NCBI GenBank assembly: GCA_944470555.2
Contig: OX104134.1
Location: forward strand, 102,356,701-102,420,700
Source: Heterobilharzia americana
Lineage: Eukaryota > Platyhelminthes > Trematoda > Strigeidida > Schistosomatidae
Length of the DNA stretch: 64,000 nucleotides
Reading direction: 5' to 3'
Both the position numbers and the translations under genes were made by a program. The notes under the pieces are model-generated. The model made no database searches. It saw nothing but the letters and a program-made list of their open reading frames with translations, and was not told the DNA's origin. This document shows positions 11,798 through 24,193 of the stretch, in pieces; positions within the stretch are counted from its first letter, which is position 1; every line of letters begins with the position of its first letter.

Positions 11798-12479
11798 ACG
11801 GGAGAAACTTAAAGGAAGTAACCTCCTTCACATATCTAGGAAGCACTGTTTCAACTACAGGTGGCGGCACACACGAGGACGTCAAACCCAGCCAGGATCG
11901 GAAAAGAAACACAGGCGTTGATTCACCTGGAACCAGTGTGGAGATCTACTGCACTGCACTCAGCATGTAGAACAAGGTGCTGATTTTCAACACCAATTCA
12001 GTCAAGTTAGTGCTTCTGTATGGTTCAGAGACTTGGCGCATTACGGAAGGGATTTCCAATAAACTACAGACACTCATCAACGACTGCTTACGCTGTCTCG
12101 TTACTGAAGCTCAGATGGTCAGAAAGAATGAGCAACAAGGAACTCTGGCTGGCTGGCTGGCTGGCAACGAACCAACCAAGAACCTATCACTCAACAAATA
12201 TGCGTTGGAAGGAAGTGGAGATGGATTGGGCATACACTGAGAAGGTTGACTGGGGACATCACGCGTCAGGCCAGTTGCTCGAGTGGAACGGAGATGGGAA
12301 ACGACGAGTAGGGCGTCCATGGTGAGGGTGACATGGAGGAGATCGTGTTAGGAGGAAATGACAGCTTATGGGCTGTTGTGGAGTCAGATTGAAAAGATTT
12401 CAGAGAAGGGAGTGGAACGGAGACGTGTTGGTGAAGCCCTATGTTCTATTAGGAACCCAAGGGACTAATAATAATAATA

Positions 12480-12480
<1 letters not shown>
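11796..12480 (+). mobile_element. RTE-like LINE family 2, copy B (3' end, inserted in TA repeat)
   Basis: It begins inside the reverse transcriptase frame at INGRNLKEVTSFTYLGST. It continues through VLLYGSETWR (about 12010-12045), the (TGGC)5 stretch at 12146-12165, the segment encoding DWGHHASGQLLEWN, and the terminal GGAACCCAAGGGACTAATAATAATA end. By eye it is about 95% identical to the matching part of copy C. Frames switch several times, so no complete protein remains. The sharp 5' junction with one (TA)n tract and the 3' (AAT)n followed by another (TA)n tract (12485-12525) suggest insertion by target-primed reverse transcription into an existing TA repeat. Confidence 0.9.

Positions 12481-12484
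<4 letters not shown>

Positions 12485-12525
<41 letters not shown>
12485..12525. repeat. (TA)n microsatellite after LINE copy B
   Basis: TA repeat directly following the (AAT)n end of copy B. Together with 11749-11795 it brackets the insertion. Confidence 0.95.
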
Positions 12526-12528
<3 letters not shown>

Positions 12529-12804
12529 AATGGCCTAAGCTATTTCCAGGCCAGCTAGATTTAAATTCTATTGATTTTTCTTCTCTTCAACCAACCTGAT
12601 ACACGTTGGTTCACGTGTTTCTTCTCGAAATTTCGAAGCAAATTGGTTGAAAAAGCCTTAGGGCACACGTGGCTTCTTATAAAGACTTCGTCAACCTTTG
12701 TGGACAATATAACAGTGTAACAGTCCATACTGCTCGAAGATGGATAGTAAACATAGAATATTAGCAAAAAGTAAACAAAATTCCGTGATATCTATTCCTA
12801 ATTT

Positions 12805-13060
12805 CTGACCGAGTTCGATCAATCATTTTATAGTGTGTTCACTAAGCTGGAAGACTTAACATCGCGGTGCACTTTGGTTGATGTTAGACAGTTGAAAGTA
12901 GTCAGTAGGAATCTTTGATTGACCCAGGTATTGTGGTTGTTCATGACTGTCAGAAGCGTGTCTGCAACTTCATTGGAACTGATACATCCACAGAGATTTG
13001 AACCCATCATTCAGTGCCGAAGTTACAGATATTACCTTTGAGCTACTCATGCTCAGGGAT
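12805..13060 (-). repeat. Dispersed repeat family R1, copy 2, with tRNA-like end
   Basis: On the minus strand, from about 13055, there is an A-box-like TAGCTCAAAGGTAA followed by a B-box-like GGGTTCAAATC (about 12993-13003). A body with TGTCTAACATCAACCAAAGTG follows, then the segment near 12805-12870 shared with 6405-6480. The arrangement is that of a polymerase III-derived interspersed repeat. No hammerhead core was seen. Confidence 0.6.
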
Positions 13061-15302
13061 ATAAACTTTTTCGGGGTTGCAAATGCACTTTGCTAATAAG
13101 TACCAACAAGAATGAAGAGTATTTTCCGGATGTTCAAGTCGATTATCTCAAACTACCTACAATATTCCTAGTTGCAATTCGGGTGAGTACTGATTTCTCT
13201 CATGTTTGTCATCTGTATTCAATAGTAATTCGGTTAACCATTGTAAAGTTATGAAGTCTGGATTATACATTTAAAGGTAATTTGTTAATGTCGTTATTTC
13301 ATCAGTATTTTATTCGCTGCCTGAGTTTTGCAGCAATTCTGTAGTAAGTTACATCTTGGGTGGCATCTTATCTGGTGTTGAATATCTGGACATGAAAGCT
13401 CAATTTTAAGGAGTCATGAAACTAACGGAAGATCTATATTAAAGGAGTCAAATAATTGCTGACGTATTTTGGTCGTAAGACGTCCAGTAGCTCCTTTTTT
13501 TCAATAGGGCTCAATCACACTTGAAGACTATTTTCTCTGCTGCCTCCAATTTACGATTTTGACCAACCTAAGTTAAATATCAGATTCAGTTCTCGTCCCT
13601 GAGCACATGAAATGGTGTGGTAAGCATGGCTACCACAGAGCACCACATGAGTGCCTACTTGTTCTGGTGTTCTACTTACCAATAATGAATATATCATGTG
13701 TACATTTCACACACACTGAAACCGCTTAAGATTTTGTGAGATTATGGGTCTGGAAAAACTACCTGGTTGTTCGATAATCACGATTCACAAAGCAAGACTA
13801 GTTATTTGCTTACTATTTTGTTAGGAAACACTGCATAAGACGCTAAACAGTTTTTCAAAGATATAAGAAAGTATCTTATATGTAGGATAATAATAATAAT
13901 AATAGTTGATATTATGATTTAGGAGAAAGACAAGTTATAATTCAATTTATTGAGCAAATTATTCCATAGAAGCGTAAAATATTATACACGCCCAAAGTCA
14001 GTTCATACCTTTTTTCCAGCATAAATCATGTAATGAACTGAATAATTATGCGCACACACAACTCAATGCAATAAACAGGTCACTAAGCCAAGGGAATCTT
14101 TGATGAACCATAAATTTAAACAAATTGTAAAGGCAAAAAAGTCAAGCTCATAAAAATTAATAATCACAATTTTTTTGAACCTTATTTGTATTTTTAAGTA
14201 CACACGGAAAATGTCCATCAATTCGTGATCATATTAAGTGGAAGTATGAAAAAGTATTTGTTCGGATGTAAACTAGTGAGTCGTTTCACCATAAATACTA
14301 CTATTACTAATGCAAGTAGTAGTCTTCTGATTTCTTCTTCTCGACAAACGGTTTTTTCTTTCATAAACAAAGTTGGTATTTGAACAAAGGTAAACAAATA
14401 TAAGGAATTCCCTAACTTATGTCTGCGTGTGTGCGACTTTGTAAGTTTTCGTGTCATAGTATGAATGATGGTCATCTTGCATTTCAAAATCCCCTTAGGA
14501 GTAGATAAACAAAATGAAATACTATTTCTACTTTAAGGTTATCACATTAAGATGATTTATGAAGTAAACAAAGTGGCTTAATCTGATGTATGTTCAATTT
14601 GCCTACTCTTTAGAGTTTTAAGAAAAAGAAATGTTAATTTATTTCATGTTGCTTAGAGAAAAAAATTAATTATCAGTAGCTGACATCACTTTGCCAAACT
14701 CAGTTGATCGGCCAGTGTCCATGTATGGGTGTTTTATGCGGGAAAACAGTATTAGTTTTACAAGGACTGATCATTATAACTTGGTATTTGAGTGGGTTAT
14801 GATCTACAGAGTAATCCAACGCGTGGTGGAACTTAGTGATCTGACAAATAAGTTTTATCAACTGATGAGTTGAAAAGGGACATATAGCACACTCTACATA
14901 CCATGCGAACAACCACTGGTCATTATTTTCTAACTGAAACCATAAACAGCGTTAACTAATCTGCATAAGGAAGCTCAGATGTCAATAGGGTCTCACTAAT
15001 TTGTTTCACACAAGTAGAAAGTAGGAATTGCTAGCCAGGATGGAAGAGAAGAGGTCATGTATTTTGTTGATAACCAGCATTCTTCATTGATGTAAAAATG
15101 AAATTATCAACAGTATCATGAAATTTACAGGAAATAGCTTAAATAATAATAGTCGCCAAATAGTTTGGTTAGAATAAAACAACAGCTGAAGTTTACAAAC
15201 TATAATGTCAAGAAGAAGGATGGCTACAATATGCAATAGATCCACCGTATTTCGTTGAAGTCTTTTCAGACAAATACAGTCTACTAATAATAAGCTAACG
15301 AA
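13061..15302. other. No recognisable feature
   Basis: AT-rich. The open stretches 14218-14487 (minus) and 14691-14873 / 14700-14912 (both strands) show no domain. The overlap of open frames on opposite strands speaks against coding. A short (AAT)n lies near 13885. Confidence 0.45.
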
Positions 15303-15490
15303 AATGGATCTTGGTGGCCTATTCGGAACCCGTCAGTTGGATGTACCTGCATTAAAGTGAGCAGTATCGTTCTTGCCAAGACTCAAACCTAGGACCGATC
15401 TCTTCAAACACCTGGACGTTATCTACTAGGCCACCTATTAGGACAAAAACCCGCATCCAGAAATCTACTCCTAGCCACTATCCATCATTA
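15303..15490. mobile_element. SM-alpha-like SINE carrying an internal inversion
   Basis: The part 15313-15435 reads as the head of an SM-alpha-like SINE on the minus strand. It has A box GGCCTAGTAGATAACG, B box AGGTTTGAGTCTT (reverse of 15379-15391), then ACATCCAACTGACGGGTTCC and GAATAGG. The part 15436-15490 reads on the plus strand as the rest of the same SINE: TAGGACAAAAACCCGCATCC, then CTACTCCTAGCCACTATCC. GGTGGCCTA (15313-15321) and TAGGCCACC (15427-15435) are exact inverted repeats at the two ends of the flipped part. Flipping 15313-15435 would restore the normal order of one element. Confidence 0.65.
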
Positions 15491-16039
15491 TTACCTAACT
15501 ATTATTGACTAGTAAACCTTTAATTTTTGTAAGCAGGTTATTCGATGATAAGTAGCAGGTAAATTGTGTAATTGTATAATCAATTCAACTCATTTAGTAA
15601 GACAATGAACTGATCTAATTGGTGATCTTTTGTTCGAAATACAGAAGCACATTATTGCTATTCATATTATTTTTCTTGAACTCTGTTGAATTAGATATAT
15701 AACTATAACCTCTTAACCTGTCCTGTTAACTTCATCCAGATGTTTTTATTCCTTCTTATATCGTGTTGACCTTTGTTTACTGATTCCATTTGACTGCAAA
15801 AATCACATTCAAATTCTTTTGTTATATGAAATTTAAAAGTTTCAAATTGTTAGCAGCTGACAAGAAGCTGGTGAAATAAAGTGACATGACACTGTTCTAA
15901 TCCAGTCATTTTTATTTTGCTTTCGAGTTCATAAAGGGAAATATGTGTATTGAATCTCATTAACTTTTGAAGTAGTATACAAATAGAAACTAATTATGAC
16001 TCACCACATATGGGAATGGGGAATACGAAAAGTACCATT
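15491..16039. other. No recognisable feature
   Basis: AT-rich spacer between a SINE and an SR2-like LINE end. No open frame or recurrent repeat was seen. Confidence 0.45.
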
Positions 16040-16700
16040 TCACTTGCTTAGGAAGTTGCAGCAGCCCTAACAGGCTGGTTGGTGACTGAATCTCAGCTCG
16101 TATACAGAAGGCTTGTTTAACATTCACAAACTTTCGTCATCTGTAGCACCAACTGGCGAAATATCTGACTATCTATCAAGGGACTAGCGTACTGCTCTGC
16201 ACTTTGCTCTGTATTGTCATTTGGCTGAGACATGGCCGTTAAAAGTGGAAGACATGGGGCAGTTACAGAATTCTAATCGCAGTTGTCTTCGCAGCATTGG
16301 TCACTTTCAGTGAAATCACCGTGTAAGCAATGTTGAGGTCAGGCGAAGGGTACCAGCCAAGATAGGCGAATCGACTGCTGAGATTGGGGACCTTCAGCTA
16401 CCGAGATGGCTTGAACATGTACTGTACATGCTAAGCCACCGCCTACCTCGGCATATTAGACTAGGAGAAGTTGGGTTGGAAGAGGCTTTCTGGTGGTCGG
16501 ACTAAGACATGGGACCAGTCGATGAAGTCTCTGACTGTTGATATGAGTCTTGTGGGGTGATGTAGACTGTATGACTAGGGTCTTCAAGAAGACAGGAATC
16601 AACATCTGAGATCTCTTGTTGGCATGACTGAAAGTCAGTCACGATGGTGCAGATGTATCAGCTCTTAAATTTCTTCTAAAGAAGCAATATTCGCACTGAT
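16040..16700 (+). mobile_element. SR2-like (RTE clade) LINE 3' end, inactive
   Basis: Plus-strand remnant of the part of the reverse transcriptase frame after the catalytic core. In shifting frames it reads CLGSCSSPNRLVGD and ISARIQKACLTFTNFRHLW, then a SETWPLKVEDMGQL-like block (the first residues need one change), HRVSNVEVRRRVPAKIG, PRWLEHVLYMLSHRLPRHIR, and a segment like the family's GGQTKTW..SLKSLT. These match, in order, the C-terminal region of schistosome SR2-type elements. The element lacks everything 5' of this and has stops and frameshifts. It is a different copy from the one at 1088-2730, and the two differ at most positions outside the conserved words. Confidence 0.8.
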
Positions 16701-18857
16701 CTTCAGATTGTGTATTCTCTGACAAAACTTTGTCTACTTCGCTATCACTCTTTTTCTATCCACTTGTTCATTGTCTGCTACTGCGAAAGGTAGCGAATTG
16801 AGCCGATGTACTTGTGTGCGAGATTCTACATTGATTCTGTGTCTCTTTTAAGTGACCGCTGACATTTTGCCAGCTAAATGAGAAAGTGATTGTTTGTGCA
16901 GGTACATGCAGATAATGTATTGTGAACAGAAGATGACACCTAGTGTGAGGATTCCACTTCATCTCTGTAGTGGAACGTCAAAATAACAGAATGAATACAG
17001 TAACTATAAACTCCATAAGTAGTGATAAATAAGTTCATCTAGGGAAGTCAACTGTATTGAATTATTTTCATCTGCAAAACTTTGTATAAAAAGGGTTACT
17101 AAGACTAGCTGACTTGTTCTTTGATACTGCCTTTTGATACAATGAGTACCTGAAGAGACTCTTAGTCGATAGAAGCATATTCAGTTGCTTCCTGCTAGGG
17201 AGCTGCCTCAAATAAAATGAATCGACATATGAATCAAAATTATTAGAGTTATGCCCGGAAAAACTTAAGGCTTCTATAAACATTTGTATACCTAGTAAAG
17301 CTTAATCTCATCTGATGAATAAAAAGGATGTGTTCGATATGATACTTTTAGAAGTTGCGAAATTTAGCATCAAAAGGCGGTCATTTTTAAGTTAAAGTGG
17401 ATTTAAAAATGGGCTGTTTCAGTATCAGTTGATGTAAACATGATTTATAAGTAATGAGTTAAACCTTTAAACTGCTGAGAAGTAGAAGTAACTGAAAATA
17501 TCTTTTCCAGTATTTCCAGAATCCTAGGAAGCGATGAGATCAGTAGCGTAGCTTTCAATCACATCAGATTTATCGTAAATTCCTTTTGCTATATCTAACC
17601 AGTTTTCCTTCCCCACCCTTTCATTAATATCATTTATTGATTTACATAGGAGGTGGAGGAATTCTAATTAGTACACAAATGAACTACATTTTGCCATTTC
17701 TATCCTGTCCTAGTAGTATAATAAGACATTTGTTAATCTCTGATGGGTTGATTTGTCTCCTTTCTTGTTATATATAAAGTTTTAAAATCATCTATTTTTG
17801 ACAATTGCTCCTTTTTACCTCATTTATATCCATCCTTTAAATACAACTTTTTAAGCCTACTACTTTGAAACTACAACTTTCTGAATGTCATTCTCACTGG
17901 CAATATTCATTAAAAATTAGAATTAATTAAAATTGACACTGAACTTATCTTCAGTATTTTTCGCCAAATATAGCTTTCATCACAACAAGGAGTTCGGATA
18001 TGAGCTATTTTTTTCAATTCATTGCTTATTATTACCTTCTGACCACTAAAAAATTGTTAAAAGAGCAAAATATCTAGGTCAATTTTGATTTGTGTTGGTA
18101 GTTGTATTTTACAGATCAATATGTTGTCGAAGGGCATAGTAATAATTCATTATAAAACTTAGCGAAACAAAGTTATCACTTAAAAAGTGTAACACAAAAC
18201 GAAAAGTAAATCGTTTCTTCAAAATGACTGTAGTAAACAATGGTTCATTGTGTAGTATCCTGATTTTTATCATCGATCTGGTTTACACTGGGTAACTTTT
18301 AATGAAAACATGCAATCACAAATATTTATTCTAATCAGCTTCGTCTACCTACACAACATTGTGCGGAGTATATGTGAATTGCGTTTTGTGCATTGTATTT
18401 TAGCTAAGAATTATCAGAGAACACAACATGGTCGCTAGTGGGTAACCTATGTAGCGTTCCGATCCTTGGTGCTTTGCACTGATAAAAATCTTTCGATCAA
18501 AGTTTCTTTATTTCATCACTAAGTAAACTGATAAGACACTGTTTCGTACTATATTTTGGCATCAGGTAGTGAGAGTCAACCGGTAGGAGGTCTCGGACTT
18601 ATTTTTCGTCCCTGTCGATCCTCATCACCAAGGGGTATCTGCAAACATGAGGAAACTGGCGTCTGCTAAGTGGATCAAACCTTCGTCACTCACTTTGGAG
18701 GTCTGAGACTTAGTCCTTTTTAACTAATCAGGCCATGACTGACTTCTTGTAAGACTGGATTATGTACACGCTGCGCTAACGGCTAGACATCTTTGTTGAT
18801 CCACTGGTGACCAACTCGATTACATGTTTGAGTCCTTTGAGGCCTCAGCCATGGTCT
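16701..18857. other. No recognisable gene
   Basis: AT-rich to about 18540. From 18550 to 18857 composition is less AT-rich and may be the outer part of an interspersed repeat leading into the SINE that follows (a B-box-like TGTTTGAGTCC lies at about 18823), but I could not match it to another place in the window. Confidence 0.4.
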
Positions 18858-19010
18858 AAACAGCTTAGTGGTTAAGCTGCTGACTCAGGTCTCCGATGCA
18901 GGTTTGAATCACCAATGGGAGACGAGTTTCCTCGTTGCTACAGGCATGCCTTTATGATGAGCAGTAAAAGACATGCAAACTAGGACTGCGACTGTTTAAC
19001 ACGAAAATTA
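18858..19010 (+). mobile_element. tRNA-derived SINE, SM-alpha-like
   Basis: A-box region CTTAGTGGTTAAGCTGC from 18863 and B box AGGTTTGAATC at 18900-18910. The body includes TATGATGAG (near 18953) followed by CAGTAAAAGAC and GCAAAC, which corresponds to the CTGATGAG - stem II - CGAAAC order of SM-alpha hammerheads. The GAAA core is lost (GCAAAC). The 3' end is diverged and its limit is approximate. Confidence 0.65.
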
Positions 19011-22000
19011 CCAGAGTACATTCATATAAGCAGTATAATCAGCCTATGGATCGATAAGCTGACGTTAACTGAAGCAACTCAACTGTATTGAAGTTTGGTC
19101 CTGTTGTGGATCTGTTGTGATTGAAAAAACACCCTTTCGATGATCACCTACAAGAATGGAATCTAGACCAGGCAAGATCTTTTATTGACTGGCTTGTCAA
19201 ACTAATTGTCTGTGATTGACACTGCCTGTTAAACTGTATGAACAGGAATCTTGATTCACGAAATCATGAATGTGTAGTTTCGTATTCTGGTATCTGCATC
19301 TGTGAAATGTGGTATCGCCCTTGTATTTGTAATCTTCCTTGTAATCAGATTAATATACGATATTTAGACCGTACATAAAACAGAACGTTTGAGAGGACAA
19401 GCGATATGATAAAAACTTGCACTAAATCAGTTAGTCTAGGCCAGGTAAAGAATGCAGTTTGCGACACAACTCTCAGTTTTTGCTAAGCAATGATATGTTT
19501 TTTGTATCACTTCCACATCCAGTTTAGACAGTAGGACTATCACGATTCTCAAGGTGAATGAAACCATCTGTATTAGTGGAAATTTCACACTGTAAACACC
19601 ATTAAAACGTATTTGCATGCAAATCCTGGAATATGAATTCACCTATGCTTTGAAGAGAAGAAGAGAAAATTCAGGGAGTAAACTAAGTTAGAATTGGGCA
19701 CTATGGTACAGTATAATTCCATATTATTTGTTTATTTGTAATAGAATACAGTGGTATTGGAGGATGGACATTTTCGTAGTAACTGAGTATTTCACAAACG
19801 CTTAAAACAACTAATGGCTATTTTTACACGCATGAACAGTGAGTAGATGAGACTGTCTACTACTACTACTACTATTCTCAGTGGTATTTAATGCTGATCT
19901 ATGGTGTATTACGGTTGGTTGAATTGAAGGTTTTACATTCAGTTAATGAGTGAAGTTACAGCCATATATACCATCTTGGAGTCAAATTAAATAGAGCAAT
20001 AAGTTAATAATTAGTTTTCAAACATTTTCAGCAGACTTCTTGACTTTTTCTGCGTGATAGTAAACGGTGTATTGCTGAGAAACTATAACCTGGTTGAGTA
20101 ATAATCTAGAAAGCAATAGAAAGGGTAGGAAGAGTGGGGGAATAACTGGAAAATGGAAATCAACATTCCTAGAGTAAGGAAGAGAGGAGGAATATGATAA
20201 AACTGATGAGTGATAGTGAAGTGAACGAAATTATGGAAAGAGTATGACAGAGGTAAGAAGAGGGATCGAACATACCCATTTTGAATGCAGAAATTTATAC
20301 TTGCATACGAAGTAAATGTTTGACTTGTTGGTCATGGCAACTGGAGGTTCTAACCGAATTACATAATCCAAGTTTTCCTCTGTCGGGTATTATCATCAGC
20401 TATCCCGCAGTGACTGTAGATGATTGCTCATTTCGTAAACCTGCATACATTTCTTACCAATATCTGTCTCAACCGATAATTCGACTTGAGATAAGTGAAT
20501 GTGATAATATGCAGTGGTTTAGCGTTTCAAATATTAAGAGCCGAGTAGTCTGACAGCTAAAATCATTAGAAGCCTCTCTGATATGAAGATATTAAGCAGG
20601 TTTATGAACAGGCAAACACTTAGTCAGGGTGATCACGTGGATCTCTTCGAACTGAACTTCATGACTCAATGAACATGCATATTAACTATTACCAAACGTG
20701 GTAAGAGTAAACATCAGAAAGCAGAAGTGATAATCTCTCAAGTGTGTTACACGTCTGTAATGTAAGAGAGAAAACTATCAATTTTATACAAAAGATGAAA
20801 TTAAGATGCCACAACAGTGTCTTGCTTAACAAACAATAAATAGTTAAGGGCAAGACGGCTACAAGGTAGTAAATGTATTCATCATACCATTTTTAACCCA
20901 ACAGTCCTCGATGAGAACCTCAACACTGTTTGCGTGGTGAATACACCATTTACAACATCAAACTACAACTGAAAAGGTATAGGGTGGTTTAGATGAACTT
21001 AGCTGTAAAATAATAATTTAAAGTGGATGAAGTGTACTGTGACCTATTGACATTGGGATTTAAAGTAGCAGTACCTTAATATGGTCATTATATGGACAGT
21101 AGTACTCGCTACATCACCGTTTGTTGTGGTGTAGAACAGAAAAATAATTTTTTTTAAATCTGACAAACCAATTAAATGCAAGTATTTCTAGTGCTGCAAA
21201 ATTATTTATTCACATAATTAATTTCTGGCATTTTTTCGGATATTTTAGGCAGTTCACACCGTAAATACTATCAACTAGGTAACAACTCACCGAGTTAAGG
21301 ATCAGAGTAGAATGTGGCAAGACAGTTCATTCCACTGCTTGGCAAAAAGGTGATAATTCCCCTTTTGAGAACATGAAGAAGCAGAAGTTGTTTGGAAACA
21401 AAAGTTTCAAAAGAAACCACTAAGTATAGTGATATGTGAATTAGTCGCCTTTTTTTTCAAGATTTCCAAAACGGCGGGTAAATGTTGGAATACACATGTA
21501 ATGTTATAAGCATTGAGTGTCACGGGCCACACTCACTAATGATATTGTCTTTAATAAAACTAATTTCCTAGAAAACAGTGCAGCAAGTAACAGGATATGA
21601 TACCAACAATAGGGAGCACTGACAGCTGTTCAAGAGTATAAAAGAATCTGCGTGGTTTTATTTAGCTTCTTTGTGAAGATAAGTTATCATTTCTTAAAAC
21701 CACAATTGAAAGTGTTGCATGAGTAGGACTCATTAACGTAGTTATCATTATCTGTTTCATGCGTAAATGTGGCAGTTTTGATGGACAATTTTTTCTTTAC
21801 TGGTTTCTTTCACTTACAGTCAGCTAAATAAGCAACATTTCTCTCGGTTCACAAGTTAGATTAATACTGTTTGAATTAAAACTGGCTGATTGTAATGCGT
21901 CCTATGTGAGTTACTTGACTTGGTGAAGGCAAGAAAACTGCCAATGAACTGCAAGACAATTCAACAACAACTCACACTTTGCCAGTAACTATTCAAATGC

Positions 22001-22976
22001 ATTTACCGTATACAGTAGTAGAATTCACTTAGATATGCTTATTTAAAAAAAACTTACACAAGGTTATCTAAATTAGGATCCATTTTATTTTACATTCCAT
22101 TAAGTAGCCTTTCTGAAACTAATTTGTGTTTTTCATTGGTGACCTAGAATATTTATAAAATTTATCTCACATAAAAGAACAAAGTCCATAATATAATCGA
22201 GTTAAAACCACTACCAGATTCTACTGTCATTTTATCAGCGGATTTTATCTCAGTAAATGAAACATAAAATATTACTTTTCCACAATTGAATATTCTCTTA
22301 ATTAGAGGGTACAGTGCGAATGTCTTATGATCTGAATTTTTTCCGATCTTGGGTACTTTTTTCCTTATTCGAGGCCACAAGTATCTAAAGATAATGTTCT
22401 CCACCTAACTTATCTAGCTTATCAAAAATGGAGCAGAAATGAACCGAGTCTTACAATCCCACTCCAGTATCCATGATCGATATATGATGTTTAGTCGTAA
22501 TGGTTTGAAAACCACAGACGTCTTTTTACATTTTATCAACTATCAGAATAGTGTAAAAAAATTCCATTATTTATTATGAGCAGAGTCCAACTTCAAAATA
22601 TCGTGCTAGCTGCATTTGTATGACTAAGATGATAACATAAAACACTTTTTTGGCGATCCTGTTCGAGTGGTCACTTGAGAATGTTAAAAGTTCAACTATG
22701 CGACGCTAGCTTGATGTCAGAGCAGCAATCTGTTTATCGAGAAACCTGAAGGTCCTGACCACAATCCAATTATCGTTTTAAGTAAATTTCTGGGATTTTC
22801 CGGACTAGGAAAGATTAGGTGTACAGCATTGTCATTTCTCAGCCTAAATTAGTATTGATCAACTGGGACAGTCTGACATAGAGACTAACTCAAACATGTC
22901 TAAACTATCATTTTTAAGTAAACAGATGCAAATTACACTTACCTGATTTGAGCTCAGCAGTTTTTTAGTGTGTTTA
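19011..22976. other. No recognisable gene; purine-rich block and (CTA)n run
   Basis: AT-rich. It holds a short (CTA)n run at 19857-19873 and a purine-rich plus strand from about 20110 to 20275 that looks neither coding nor like any other part of the window. The open stretch 20281-20553 (90 codons) has no recognisable domain. 22162-22404 on the minus strand is also open without a recognisable product. Confidence 0.4.
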
Positions 22977-24139
22977 TATTGGCGTTACCACTATTGCAGA
23001 AGGTCTACAAGGAAAGGAAGGTACCTGGCGATTGGAAGAAGGGTTACTTTATCAAACTCCCGAAGAAGGGTGACCTAAGTGTATTCAAGAACTGGCGCGG
23101 AATCATGCTCCTCTCCGTGTCCACCTAAAGCAAGCAAAATATTAAACCGCATCATCATCATCATCCTGGAGAGGCTGAGGGATGCACTGGATTCAAAACT
23201 ACAACCAGAACATGATGGATGACTGTCTTCAGGAAGTACAAATCATGTGCGGACCAAATTTCAACACTATACTACGCATCATCATAGAACAGAGCATAGA
23301 ATGGCAGTCAACTGGAGCTCTACCTCAACTACATCGACTTTGAGAAGGCCTTTGACAGTGTCGACCGAGAGGTAATTTGTAAACTGCTTCAACACTACGG
23401 AATACCATAAACCTTTATCAATCTCATTCAACAACTATATGAAGAAGCCACATGCAGCCAAGTAATTCACAATGGGAAGCTCAGTGATTCCTTTGAAGTG
23501 AAGACAGGAGTGAAACAAGGTTGCCTACTATCACCCATGATATTCCTGATTGTGGTCGACTGTATCATACAGCAAACATTGGGGAGCGAGAAGAAGGTGA
23601 TATGCTGGACTGCGAAGAAGAACCTAGAAGACTTGGATTTCACCGATGATTTGTGTCTGATGTCACACAAACTTGAAGATCTACAGGCGAAAACTAACAA
23701 GTTGTCAGAAGAGGCAGCGAAGACGGGACTTCAGATGAATATAGAGAAGACAGAGGTGATGAAGATACCCAACCAGAAAGCTCCAGTCACCATCAACGGG
23801 AGAAACTAAAAGGAAGTAACCTCCTTCACATATCTAGGAAGCACTGTTTCAACTACAGGTGGCACACATGAGGACGTCAAACCCAGCCAGGATCGGAAAA
23901 GAAACACAGGCGTTGATTTACCTGAAACCAGTGTGGAGATCTACTGCACTGCACTCAGCATGTGGAACAAGATGCTGATTTTCAACACCAGTTCAGTCAA
24001 GTTAGTGCTTCTGTATGGTTGAGAGACTTGGCGCGTTGCGAAAGGGATTTCCAATAAACTACAGACATTCATCAACGACTGCTTACGCTGTCTCGTTACT
24101 GAAGATCAGATGGTCAGAAAGAATGAGCAACAAGGAACT

Positions 24140-24193
<54 letters not shown>

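Noticed and set aside
20281..20553. 90-codon open frame as a gene
   Set aside because: No recognisable domain, no supporting splice sites and no neighbouring coding signal.
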